DNA of 24,367 nucleotides. Source: JALQUL01 sp964556425 (GTDB taxonomy: Bacteria; Pseudomonadota; Gammaproteobacteria; Burkholderiales; Burkholderiaceae_C). Below the pieces are notes generated by a model. It ran no database searches, had not been told where the DNA came from, and saw only the letters and a list, made by a program, of their open reading frames with translations. The DNA is taken from assembly GCA_964556425.1 (NCBI GenBank), contig CAZKWC010000044.1:1-24367 (forward strand), in the 5' to 3' direction. The number at the start of each line of letters is the position of its first letter. Position 1 is the first letter of the stretch. The position numbers were made by a program, and so were the translations under genes. Below, one piece after another: positions 7,459-16,057 of this stretch.

Positions 7459-8058
7459 TTAGGTACGGCCCACAAACAGATCTAAGACTAAATGACTGCT
7501 TGCTTCACATTGAGTACTAAGATTGGCAAAACTTAATGGGCTATCAAGTGCTTTTACATCGCTACCCGCCACTTGTAGTTTTCGTAGTTCGGTATGAACC
7601 CCCATGATAATTTCAATACATTGATTAGATGGCACATTAGGCCATGAAATTTTGAGGCCATCCGAAGTACCTGACAAATTGACAGGACTGATAGAAATTT
7701 CACCACCAAAATTATTGCTTGCAGATTGTGTGGTGCCGTTTCGTAAGGCACTAGGAATAATGTTGGCAGACACCGCAATCGCAGTGGTGACCTGAGCATA
7801 TTGATTCGCTTGGCCAAACACACTGCGGGCTGCCCCAGCAGTAGCCAATATTTGGTTCACATTGCTATTAACTGAAGTCTTTCTTAAATTGTCTCGGTAA
7901 TACATAACAGCAGACACAATTGCTAAGGCCACTACTAATAAAACCAAACCCGCTTCAAGTGACAAAAATCCATTGTGCTTAGTCGTATTTTTTAAAGTAA
8001 TACAAGTATTTTTTTGTGATATGGGACAAAGAAGGCTAGATGACAAAATTTGACGCAT
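7459..8058 (-). CDS. pilS: PilS, type IVb major prepilin
   Basis: The 199-residue protein has a 30-residue basic leader and cleavage site HNG|FLSLEAGLVLLVV, with Phe at +1, Glu at +5, then a hydrophobic helix. That fits the class-IVb pilin pattern and the position of pilS in R64-type operons. The mature protein is about 169 residues with two cysteines (NQCIEI and STQCEAS) that probably form the C-terminal disulfide loop. It should be the main subunit of the thin pilus, cleaved by a prepilin peptidase that is not encoded here. AAGGAG lies close upstream of the ATG. The gene sits between pilR and pilV with hairpins on both sides, which may raise its expression relative to the machinery genes. 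Confidence 0.88.
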   Translation of the reverse strand: MRQILSSSLLCPISQKNTCITLKNTTKHNGFLSLEAGLVLLVVALAIVSAVMYYRDNLRKTSVNSNVNQILATAGAARSVFGQANQYAQVTTAIAVSANIIPSALRNGTTQSASNNFGGEISISPVNLSGTSDGLKISWPNVPSNQCIEIIMGVHTELRKLQVAGSDVKALDSPLSFANLSTQCEASSHLVLDLFVGRT

Positions 8059-8110
8059 GATAATGCTCCTTAAATGAATAAAAAATTGAAAATTTCAAAT
8101 AGGAAATAGC

Positions 8111-8134
8111 TGCGACACAAAGGACAAAGTCGCA
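8111..8134 (-). promoter_or_regulatory. Hairpin directly after pilR stop, upstream of pilS
   Basis: TGCGAC (8111-8116) and GTCGCA (8129-8134) form a 6-bp stem with a 12-nt loop, touching the pilR stop codon. There is no T-run on the minus strand. It may protect the pilS transcript at its 5' side. The stem is short, so chance is possible. Confidence 0.35.
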
Positions 8135-9445
8135 CTAAACAAAATCAATGGCAGTCAAAGAAAAAGTACCAATGAAACGATGATTAGCAAACGGGGCAGT
8201 TTGAGAATTATTGGGGGAAAATGGCGCGTAAGAATCTAGCTTAGAGTTTTGATTTTTTTGTGGTGGAATAGGCGTTTGCTTTTGCAATTGTTTTTGCATA
8301 ATAGAGGCGGGAGAATTAGCCTCTTGAATGGCAAACGCAATACTGTTTTGGCCCCCGTAAAAAAAGACAATTAATGCAAAAGTAAAAGTTAATAAAACCG
8401 CATTTAATTGCACTGCCGATTTTTTAACCGAGTCCATTGCTTGCGTCATACCAGAGGTACCTAAGATAATTAAAATTTTGTCAAATTGGGCTCCTGAGTC
8501 TCTTCTCACCATAGAGCTCATTCGGGCTAATAAATAGCGTGATAAAACGCCATGTGAGAAAGCGCCTATATAGTCGCCTGGTGCAATTTGTAAGTGTTCG
8601 TTGACCATTGCTAAATGTTTTCTCATCCAGGCTGGCGCGTTTTGTAATAAATGATCAACTGCATCTTGCAGTAGCATTCCACTTTGCATTAGGTTAGCTA
8701 AGTTCCCTAGCATACGGGTTGCTTGTATGTCTCGGTAGAGGCTAAAAATAGGCTGTACTGGAACTAAACAACAATAGACTATTTTTTTAATTCCCTGCGC
8801 ATTTTCGAGTTGATAACGCCAGCTATGAGTGAGTTGTGGCAAGGCCCAAAATAGTAACCAAGAACCCATTACGAGAGTAAAAAAAGCGAGCCAAACACCA
8901 TAGGCCTGAAACAATTCTGCACTTGATTTCACCAATAAATTAAAGGGTGTCCAGACTTCAGCAGGTGCTGCTTTAGAAAACTCTGGAATACTAATGCTAG
9001 ATAACACATAGGCAAATACATAGGCAACAGGCAATAAAATCATGGGTGAAACAAGCGCTGATTTCAACATTTGATTCATTTGGCTTTGCTGATCTAAATT
9101 ATTGGCTAACTCTCGTAAAGCCTCAGGAATATTGTTCGCAAATCTTAAGGTGCTTAAAGCCACCGCATCTGATGCAGGCATGCTACGAGTTAAAATTTGT
9201 TGTAAATTTAAATCACCGGCCTGCATGACCTCTTGTATATAGGCAAGCCCTTTCGCTCTTGCTCGGTTGGCGGTAAGAGCTTGTGTGGCGATGAATAACT
9301 CACCGGCAATAAAGTCTTGCAATAATTCTTTTTCTTCAAGAGCACTAGCACAATCACGATAAAAAAGAGTGCGCTGTTGCCAAAATAAATACAAGTGTTG
9401 TTGCCTTTGAAAAGCAGCCCAATAATTTTTGAAACGATTCATCAT
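8135..9445 (-). CDS. pilR: PilR, inner-membrane platform protein (GspF/PilC/TadC family)
   Basis: The 436-residue protein carries two cytoplasmic T2SSF-like helical repeats, about residues 20-125 and 245-345. Each is followed by membrane segments (LVSPMILLPVAYVFAYVL, AFFTLVMGSWLLFWALP, and AVLLTFTFALIVFFYGG near the end). Conserved family features include FANNIPEALRELANNL and GMLLQDAVDHLLQNAP. PilR forms the inner-membrane base that couples the PilQ ATPase to pilin assembly. Its start overlaps the pilQ stop by 4 bp (ATGA), so translation is coupled. About 60 residues follow the last membrane segment, rich in Gln, Pro and Asn, which is longer than the short tail usual for the family. Confidence 0.92.
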   Translation of the reverse strand: MMNRFKNYWAAFQRQQHLYLFWQQRTLFYRDCASALEEKELLQDFIAGELFIATQALTANRARAKGLAYIQEVMQAGDLNLQQILTRSMPASDAVALSTLRFANNIPEALRELANNLDQQSQMNQMLKSALVSPMILLPVAYVFAYVLSSISIPEFSKAAPAEVWTPFNLLVKSSAELFQAYGVWLAFFTLVMGSWLLFWALPQLTHSWRYQLENAQGIKKIVYCCLVPVQPIFSLYRDIQATRMLGNLANLMQSGMLLQDAVDHLLQNAPAWMRKHLAMVNEHLQIAPGDYIGAFSHGVLSRYLLARMSSMVRRDSGAQFDKILIILGTSGMTQAMDSVKKSAVQLNAVLLTFTFALIVFFYGGQNSIAFAIQEANSPASIMQKQLQKQTPIPPQKNQNSKLDSYAPFSPNNSQTAPFANHRFIGTFSLTAIDFV

Positions 9446-11340
9446 GAGAGCACCTCAAAACTTGCGAGAGGGCCAAAACGTTCAATTTGCCTTGCATCTA
9501 TTTCGCCACAGATGGCTTTATAAATAGTGTGTTCGGTGACTAATTTGCCTTGCATATTGCCACTATAAATATCTTTGTCAGAATATTGCGAGCGCCAGTG
9601 ACGCATGGCCGCACGATCATTACCGGTGGCGGCAATATCTAGCCACGTATCATCGGGAATCATCATTTCAGCTACCATAGTCAGGCCTTTAGTACCTCTT
9701 TGCCGACAATGTAAGCAGCCTTCAGGATTTCGAAATCTCAAAACGGTGGTGTCAATATTGAATTTTTGTTGCAATTGAGAAGTAATCGATTGAATATAAA
9801 TAGCTTCGTGATCATGTTGTTTGGCCTTATAAAAATATTCTATTTCAGCTTGTGGCAAGGCACAGCTACAAAGCTTGGCAACTAAAGCTTGATAAGATAA
9901 AAAGCCTAATACCTTGCTACTGGTGAGTTCTTGGCGCGTGAGGCCTAGTTTGGGGTCGGTGAGTCGATTAATAATGCCACCAATCGAGTCGGTGTGTAGG
10001 GTGCACATTGAGACATGGCCAGATTTAGCTACATTGGCTACTGCTCTGGCACTAATTTGGTCTCTTACCTCCCCTACATCCACTAAGTCGGGGTCCATTC
10101 GCATAAGTGATTCAATCACTTCAGAATAAGGATCTTTTTTACCTGCTGTTTCAAGCGTTAATAAATCACGTTGAACATAGATTTGATGGACATTTTTAAG
10201 TAAATATTCAATAGGGTCGGCTACTGCATAAATAGCCGATTGACCATTTTTAGGATGGGTTTCGATTAAGGTTTTGGCTGCAGTGGTTTTACCAGAACCG
10301 GTAATGCCTGTTTGAATAATGGCCCCTGACTCTAATCTTTGTGCTTGTTGTAAAAGTTCAATTTGAGAGGGGGCCAAACCCATTTTAGAAAATGGCATGG
10401 CTTCTGTGCCTAATTCGGAGTGTAATAGGCGGCACACCACTTTGGGTCCAAAAAAACCACGCTGACTTGAAAATCGTAAGCGAATATTTGGCAGACCAAG
10501 GCGTTGATCAATCATGCAACTCATGGCTTTTGCATCGCTAAAAGTGCCGTCATTATTGCTGTGTACGTCGGCTAAATTTTCGAAGGCGGCTTTCATCGCA
10601 TTGCGTACATCACGATCGGTAAAAATCCCCTCTGATTGAAAACCAATAGGTTCTAGTTCACCATCGACTCGCATAGTCACTTGGCCGTAACCCCCATCAA
10701 TAATCGATAAATGCAGGTCAGTGGCCTGACTAAGACTTGCCTGCTCTACCCATTCGCGAAACAAGTTGGCACCATTACTATTACTGGAAGTTAAACTGGA
10801 TTTGGTTTTTTGTGCCTCTGATGCAAGCCGTACATCACGCAACACTTGGCTAGTTGCAAGCAGTGGTTGATGATCTAGTCTTAGGCCCTGCGAGACCACC
10901 GCACTTTTTAAGGCTGCAAAATAATTTTTTACTTTAGTAGTGTGGCTAGGGTCATAGACTAATACGGCTCGGCTAGCGTTAACCTTAACCACCAATACAA
11001 AATCTTGTAGAGAAACCGGAATTTGTAAGCCTGGTGTGAGCGCATGAGGCCCGGATATGACATCTTCACGACGTGGAAAGTCGGCTAGTTTTTCAATAAT
11101 GTGGTTAGATGCGCTTAACCCTTGGTCTAATGAGTGACCATGATGATGAGATAACAGTGTATTAGTGTTGCCGTTAGTAGGACTATCTGAGTTGGAATGT
11201 TGCTGATTAGTAGGACCAAGATGATTCGATAGCATGGCCTCTGATGTATGAAGCAAGGGCTTAGTTGAGGTTAAAAATTGCCCACTCGGTTCTTGAATTT
11301 GAATGGTGGATATTTTGGTGTTTTTCCTAAACCAGCTCAT
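9442..11340 (-). CDS. pilQ: PilQ, type IVb pilus assembly ATPase (GspE/PilT superfamily)
   Basis: The 632-residue protein is a cytoplasmic secretion ATPase. Walker A is GITGSGKT at 345-352. The Walker B region is SLMRMDPDLVDVGEVRD at 411-427. The His-box segment GHVSMCTLHT is at 441-450. The N-terminal 180 residues are poorly conserved and include a His-rich stretch (LLSHHHGHS). Cysteines at 491/493 (CSC) and 542/545 (CLHC) may form a metal site like the tetracysteine motif of GspE-type ATPases, though the first pair is CxC instead of CxxC. It powers pilus assembly with PilR. It overlaps pilP by 4 bp at its start and pilR by 4 bp at its end. No second, retraction-type ATPase is present, as in R64-type pili. 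Confidence 0.93.
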   Translation of the reverse strand: MSWFRKNTKISTIQIQEPSGQFLTSTKPLLHTSEAMLSNHLGPTNQQHSNSDSPTNGNTNTLLSHHHGHSLDQGLSASNHIIEKLADFPRREDVISGPHALTPGLQIPVSLQDFVLVVKVNASRAVLVYDPSHTTKVKNYFAALKSAVVSQGLRLDHQPLLATSQVLRDVRLASEAQKTKSSLTSSNSNGANLFREWVEQASLSQATDLHLSIIDGGYGQVTMRVDGELEPIGFQSEGIFTDRDVRNAMKAAFENLADVHSNNDGTFSDAKAMSCMIDQRLGLPNIRLRFSSQRGFFGPKVVCRLLHSELGTEAMPFSKMGLAPSQIELLQQAQRLESGAIIQTGITGSGKTTAAKTLIETHPKNGQSAIYAVADPIEYLLKNVHQIYVQRDLLTLETAGKKDPYSEVIESLMRMDPDLVDVGEVRDQISARAVANVAKSGHVSMCTLHTDSIGGIINRLTDPKLGLTRQELTSSKVLGFLSYQALVAKLCSCALPQAEIEYFYKAKQHDHEAIYIQSITSQLQQKFNIDTTVLRFRNPEGCLHCRQRGTKGLTMVAEMMIPDDTWLDIAATGNDRAAMRHWRSQYSDKDIYSGNMQGKLVTEHTIYKAICGEIDARQIERFGPLASFEVLS

Positions 11341-11984
11341 GGTAGCACCTCTAATTGTTGGCCTGGTAATAATTCAAATATGGCTTTTGCTTGATGATTC
11401 GTTTTGACTGAATGATTAGCTAAAGCATTTTGGCCATGCAGTTGAAGCATAATTTTTTGTGGCTGTATGGATAGGATTTGAAAAATTCCCAGCGTTAAAG
11501 GCCCAGATAAAAAATAGTGTTGACCATTTAAAATAATTTCAGCAGTGGGTTGTTGAATAGGACCATAAATGGCTAAGACTTGTAATTGATGTTGTGCCAA
11601 GTGAGTTATGACTGGTTTTTTGCCTGTATTTATTGCTGTGTTTTTCTCTGGTGCTAATGGTACTGGTTTATTTTGAATGCTAGACGCCACCGTCACAGGT
11701 AATGGTTGTGGGTGAGTAAGAGCTAATTTTTTTAGAAATTCTAGATGCAAAATTTGTTGCTGAATTTTGGCAAGATCACTTATTTGTAATTGTGTGGGGG
11801 TGCTAGTATTTGCTTGACTACTGTTTGGGCTAGCAGTTAGAGCGCTTACTACTGGTTGTGCGACAGAATTCGACGCATTGATGGACTGACTATTGAATGC
11901 CGTCATCAAAATAAAAATCATTAAATAGAGATTTTTTAATGGATATTGCGTGCTTGAAAAATATAGCTTAATGAGCTTGTACAT
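11337..11984 (-). CDS. pilP: PilP, type IVb pilus biogenesis protein
   Basis: The 215-residue protein has an N-terminal hydrophobic segment (LYLMIFILMTAF) that acts as signal peptide or anchor after a 20-residue basic lead. A Ser/Thr/Asn-rich stretch and a helical segment (about 70-90) follow. A C-terminal beta-rich domain (about 130-215) contains LQVLAIYGP, AEIILNGQHYFLSGPLTLG and FQILSIQPQKIML. This matches the PilP family of R64-type operons, thought to join the inner-membrane complex to the secretin. The start overlaps the pilO end by 17 bp, and the stop overlaps the pilQ start by 4 bp. Confidence 0.85.
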   Translation of the reverse strand: MYKLIKLYFSSTQYPLKNLYLMIFILMTAFNSQSINASNSVAQPVVSALTASPNSSQANTSTPTQLQISDLAKIQQQILHLEFLKKLALTHPQPLPVTVASSIQNKPVPLAPEKNTAINTGKKPVITHLAQHQLQVLAIYGPIQQPTAEIILNGQHYFLSGPLTLGIFQILSIQPQKIMLQLHGQNALANHSVKTNHQAKAIFELLPGQQLEVLP

Positions 11985-13290
11985 AACTATGTCCTTTTAA
12001 AGTAAGGGTGAGATACTGGTTGTTATTAGCGTCATGTGAGACTTGTAGTGTTAGTTCACGCCATGCAATATAGGCCGGTATAAGCGACAAGGTGGATTGC
12101 CTGAGGGCCCAGGGGAGTTTGATTTCAATCGGGGTTTGTAATACTTTTGCCTTTGGATTGACTTTGCTTAAATCAATGCCTTGGTGGGGCCAAACCAAGG
12201 GCTGCCCTATCGAGACCTGTAGCTGGGCATTAAGTAATTGTTGAAATACTGAATGCAACTCTATTTGAGATGATCGCAGTGGTGGAATTTGTTGGGGCCT
12301 TAATTGCAAATAAGCGGTGGCAGCAGCAATGCTTTGGCTTAATACTAAAACGTCTTGCTGACTAGATTCAATTGAGTATTGTTTATTTTGAGTTGAAGCC
12401 CAATCCACCATATCTTGTGTTTTCCCGCCAATTCTTTGATAGGAATATCGACACTCTTGATTGGCAAAACTACACGCAATAGTAGTGAGCACCCAACCAT
12501 TTAAATAGCTTTTTTCTTGTTCGATTTTGTTGGTTAAAAGGGTTAACTGCTGATTCGTCCAGGCCAATTGATTCAAATTTTTTTCAAGTTCAGATAAATA
12601 CTTGGGCGTGTGGTTATTAAGTTCATTTTGTTGAAGTAGCAGAGTTTGCTGTTTTTGTTTTTGCCAAACCAATTGATAATAAAAAAAACTAGCTAAGGCC
12701 ACAATTGCCAGCACCACAAAAATTGAAATGGCAGTTTTATTTTTGGGTAAGGGTTTTAATTGACTCCATTTTTGGCAGTGTTGTTGAAGGTCTTGCCATG
12801 CCACTAGTTTGCTTTGAGGGAGTAATGCATCGGCAGTAAAAATATGAAAACTCATTCCTACTTGCTGTCTATATTTTTCTATAACTTGGTGTGCATCAAC
12901 TCCTCGTTCTATTTTGTCATGCACTACTTGTCCTGCTTCAATCACAACTAGTACTTTTCTATTTTCATCTTGCTCTAGAGGCATTAACAAAATGGCATTG
13001 AGGGTTTTTTGCTGATTGGCTTCAAATGCCGATAAAAATGCCAAAGCCAATGAATATATTTTTTTTCTATTTTTGTTTTTTTGCAATAATCCAGCACTAT
13101 ATAAACCCAAATACAAGGCTTGGTTGGCCACTTGCTGACAATAAGCAGAGGCGCCTAACAAAGCAGCTTGACGTCTGATTTTTTTGCCATCTTGATGTGA
13201 TTTTTGCTCATCGCCATCAGTACGCAAAACACTCCAACTTAAACCGGCTACCAAGGCTTCATGCTCGAAGGTATGCACAATCGTACTCAT
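11968..13290 (-). CDS. pilO: PilO, type IVb pilus inner-membrane protein (PilO2 family)
   Basis: The 440-residue protein has a cytoplasmic N-terminal region of about 185 residues, one membrane helix (186-208), and a heptad-like segment (about 209-265). A periplasmic domain of about 175 residues follows and includes a Cys pair (IACSFANQECRY). This bitopic layout matches the PilO2 family of type IVb pili, a structural analogue of PilM/N/O or GspL assembly proteins. The start is supported by GGAAG upstream of the ATG. It lies 50 bp after pilN and overlaps pilP by 17 bp. Confidence 0.87.
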   Translation of the reverse strand: MSTIVHTFEHEALVAGLSWSVLRTDGDEQKSHQDGKKIRRQAALLGASAYCQQVANQALYLGLYSAGLLQKNKNRKKIYSLALAFLSAFEANQQKTLNAILLMPLEQDENRKVLVVIEAGQVVHDKIERGVDAHQVIEKYRQQVGMSFHIFTADALLPQSKLVAWQDLQQHCQKWSQLKPLPKNKTAISIFVVLAIVALASFFYYQLVWQKQKQQTLLLQQNELNNHTPKYLSELEKNLNQLAWTNQQLTLLTNKIEQEKSYLNGWVLTTIACSFANQECRYSYQRIGGKTQDMVDWASTQNKQYSIESSQQDVLVLSQSIAAATAYLQLRPQQIPPLRSSQIELHSVFQQLLNAQLQVSIGQPLVWPHQGIDLSKVNPKAKVLQTPIEIKLPWALRQSTLSLIPAYIAWRELTLQVSHDANNNQYLTLTLKGHSYVQAH

Positions 13291-13340
13291 AATTTTTCTT
13301 CCAATGAATGCTTGAATTCAGTTACCCAAAGCTCTCTAAG

Positions 13341-15377
13341 CTAAAGTGGTGTGGCTCTTACGATGATTAAAAAATCTTCTCTTTGATAACTTCGTTTTTG
13401 TGAGCCACCTAAAATGAGTGGCAAGGGTTCAGCGATTTTGTTTTGATCTTGATTAGCCACTTGCCTTGATAGTCCGGTAATAATCATGGCCTCCCCAGGA
13501 CGAAGCCGAATCGAACCTTGGTCATCAGTGCCTGAAGTTTCGGGAGTTTGCACGGTTTGCAAAGAATCTCCAGAACCCGCACTCACATTAAAAAGTCCTA
13601 ATAAGTCGGTTAATGAAATACCAAACTTTAAGATGATGGTGCCGTCCTCCATAATGGCCGGTTGGACTAAAAATTTATCTCCGGTGGTAACACTGGCTGT
13701 TTTAAGTCCTGGTGCACCAGAGCCTGCGTTGGAAGAAGTGGAAGGAGTAGTTTCTGAGACATAGCCAGTTACCTTAAGACTAGTACTACGTGCCCATTGC
13801 CGATTCATGGCAATAAGGGATACAGGACGGTACTGCACGGTGTGGCCAATTAAATGCAGAGCTTTTAAAAATGCTTTGCTACCGCCATAGCGAGTGGCTG
13901 TGTTTTGTACCGAGTTTTCGGATGCAGCTGGTATGTCTTTGAGTAAGGTGTAAGCCAAGCCAGCCGAGTTACTACTTAAACTTGAAATGGGGCTACCAAT
14001 GCTTGCTGACCAGGTTTTGGCAAGGTCACTAATTGGCACCGACCAATCTACGCCTAGTTGTTGATTGTTTTGTTGGCTAACACTGTAAATATCAAGTTGA
14101 ATATGGGCTTGACGTTTAAGTTGACGGTCTTCTGCTTGAATAATTTCTCTGGCCTTGGCAATAACATCTTTTGGGGCATGTAGAGTAATGCGACCACTGG
14201 CTTCATTAAGATTTACGCTGCCACCAGAGGGAATAATAATGGCATCTAGGCTTTTTTTCAGGCTTTCAAAAACAGCATTTTTACCATTTTCTTGCACGTC
14301 TAGTTTGGCGCTTGAGCTACCAAAACCACCACCGCCTTGATTGCCTCCCGACAAGCCCATTTGATATTCTTGACTGCCTCCAAAGGAAGCTATTTCAAAA
14401 CTCTCGGTCACAAAACGTTCAATTACCACTGTGCCTTGAGAATAGCGCCAGCTAAGATTGAGCTGGTTGGTGATGTGGTCAAGATAGCCTTGCAAGCTAC
14501 CCTGCCATTGCATTTGATGCGGCTTAATGCTGGGAGAATAATCAGTGGGACTTGTGTCTTGTATAGGGCTTGTTTGCTTATATGAAACAACGGTTTTAGC
14601 CTGTCCTTTTTTACTTGAAGAAATAGCTGATAAAAAGTTATTTTTTTGTAGTTCAGCTTTGGTTTCTGGGCTTATTTCTAGCGCAGTACCTGGTTCTAAA
14701 ATGGGTATGTGATCACTAGTCAGTGCTAAATTACTAGGGTTTTGATGGATACCTGTGGAGCTTTTTGCAAAACTAGTAGTGGCTGGTGTGACTTCGTTTA
14801 CATCGGGGCTTAAGCGAATAGCAAGTCCTGCAATTCTAGACAATCGCTCTGCCACTAGGTTTAAGCTAATAGGGCTACCGTAGGGCCTGTCATTGAATTG
14901 AATACTGATATGCTCTGAAAATAAAGCGGGCAACTGAGCATCATGAGGTAAGGCAATAGTACGTTTGCCTATCCAGGCTTGTTGTGCATATTTGGTGACA
15001 TTCTTTTTTTGTGCCAAAGTGGCCACTTGATCAATATGCACTTTACTGCCCGCTAAAGTACTTTGCAGAACCGAACTTCCTGTGCTAATCATATGCTGCT
15101 GCGCTGCATAAGCTTGGGCTTGTAATTGCTGGCTTTGTGCTTCACTTTTAGCGGGCGTCATTGAGTTTTGAGAGGGCAATTGTGAACAGGCACTAATAAG
15201 CACCACGCATAACCACACCATTAGATTTTGCAAAATGAGGAAATATTGAGGATGGGATTGGTAATGTAGAAAAACCTGCTTGATGAGTATTTTGGTGCTT
15301 AAGGCTTGAGCCGAACAAGTGCTTTTACAAGCTGTGTTTTGCACTACAGGCAAGGGTAATGGACAGGGTGTTTTCAT
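13341..15377 (-). CDS. pilN: PilN, type IVb pilus secretin lipoprotein
   Basis: The open frame runs further upstream, but the ATG at 15377 is the sensible start. It overlaps the previous stop (TAATG) and has AGGAG upstream. The product is 678 residues. A hydrophobic segment ends in lipobox ISAC, with Cys64 as the probable lipidated residue; the n-region is unusually long, about 45 residues. The central part has N-domain features and a Gly-rich stretch (GGNQGGGGFGSSS). A TcpQ-facing domain is suggested by QGYLDHITNQLNLSWRY, and the C-terminus carries the secretin beta-domain, including IRLRPGEAMIITGLSR and FLIIVRAT. PilN forms the outer-membrane channel for the pilus, and the preceding TcpQ-domain protein is the expected partner. 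Confidence 0.92.
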   Translation of the reverse strand: MKTPCPLPLPVVQNTACKSTCSAQALSTKILIKQVFLHYQSHPQYFLILQNLMVWLCVVLISACSQLPSQNSMTPAKSEAQSQQLQAQAYAAQQHMISTGSSVLQSTLAGSKVHIDQVATLAQKKNVTKYAQQAWIGKRTIALPHDAQLPALFSEHISIQFNDRPYGSPISLNLVAERLSRIAGLAIRLSPDVNEVTPATTSFAKSSTGIHQNPSNLALTSDHIPILEPGTALEISPETKAELQKNNFLSAISSSKKGQAKTVVSYKQTSPIQDTSPTDYSPSIKPHQMQWQGSLQGYLDHITNQLNLSWRYSQGTVVIERFVTESFEIASFGGSQEYQMGLSGGNQGGGGFGSSSAKLDVQENGKNAVFESLKKSLDAIIIPSGGSVNLNEASGRITLHAPKDVIAKAREIIQAEDRQLKRQAHIQLDIYSVSQQNNQQLGVDWSVPISDLAKTWSASIGSPISSLSSNSAGLAYTLLKDIPAASENSVQNTATRYGGSKAFLKALHLIGHTVQYRPVSLIAMNRQWARSTSLKVTGYVSETTPSTSSNAGSGAPGLKTASVTTGDKFLVQPAIMEDGTIILKFGISLTDLLGLFNVSAGSGDSLQTVQTPETSGTDDQGSIRLRPGEAMIITGLSRQVANQDQNKIAEPLPLILGGSQKRSYQREDFLIIVRATPL

Positions 15378-16042
15378 TATGTGCACTCCTGATCTTGTTG
15401 GCCTTTTTTGGTGACTCGAGCTAATGGCGGCGTATTGGGATAAAAGCAAACTTCTAGGGGTATGCCTGCAGCAGCCAAACTTGGTGTACTGAGTAACCAA
15501 CCGACAGCCTCTTCAAAACTACCCTCCAGTTGGTGAGGACTGTCAATTAACAAATGCTTATCAACATCCCAAATGAGTTTCCAACCGGCCTTTTGTGACC
15601 AGCGTTGTAGAGTTTGTGCCAAAGTAATGTCTTGCAGTTTGATTTCCCAAACGATAGGAGCAGGAATTGATTTTTCGGCAGTAATGGGAGTGACTGGAGC
15701 AAGCTTGATTGGGGTTGGAGTGATAACTGGGTTGGTCGTCGCTATTAACTGAGGGGTTGAGGTGCTATTAGCTGCCACTGTAGCGAGAGTGTGGTTAGCC
15801 TCATTGCTACTATTTGTTTTTACACTGCTTGCTTGGGGCAGAACAAGCCCGCTAATGCTAGCGTCTGAGCTCGTGATGATGTTGTTGTTAATTGCATCGC
15901 AGGCATACTGAAGTCCATTGGCAATCGACAAGTGACAGTTTTGCGCCTGGACGGCCGTGCCACCCACCAAGCTGATAAAAGTTAGCAAAGCATACCTAGC
16001 CAATGAAGCTAGAAAGAAAAAAGCATTAGCGCTTTGTTGCAT
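15377..16042 (-). CDS. TcpQ-domain protein (PilL/PilM position of R64-type operon)
   Basis: The 221-residue protein has a signal peptide with cleavage likely after VQA-Q near residue 33. A Thr/Pro/Asn-rich spacer (about 50-125) leads to a C-terminal TcpQ-like domain (about 130-210) with VWEIKLQDITLAQTL, RWSQKAGWKLIWDV and SFEEAVGWLLSTP. TcpQ-type proteins are periplasmic pilotins or stabilisers of type IVb secretins. The stop overlaps the pilN ATG by one base, consistent with partnership. Its operon position corresponds to R64 pilM, but its domain content is that of the PilL C-terminus, so I give no symbol. TTGGAG precedes the ATG. Confidence 0.8.
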   Translation of the reverse strand: MQQSANAFFFLASLARYALLTFISLVGGTAVQAQNCHLSIANGLQYACDAINNNIITSSDASISGLVLPQASSVKTNSSNEANHTLATVAANSTSTPQLIATTNPVITPTPIKLAPVTPITAEKSIPAPIVWEIKLQDITLAQTLQRWSQKAGWKLIWDVDKHLLIDSPHQLEGSFEEAVGWLLSTPSLAAAGIPLEVCFYPNTPPLARVTKKGQQDQECT

Positions 16043-16057
16043 GATAAGTCTCCAAGA

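Noticed and set aside
15378..15500. N-terminal extension of pilN to an upstream start at 15500
   Set aside because: It would overlap the previous gene by 124 bp; the TAATG junction with AGGAG gives a far better start at 15377.
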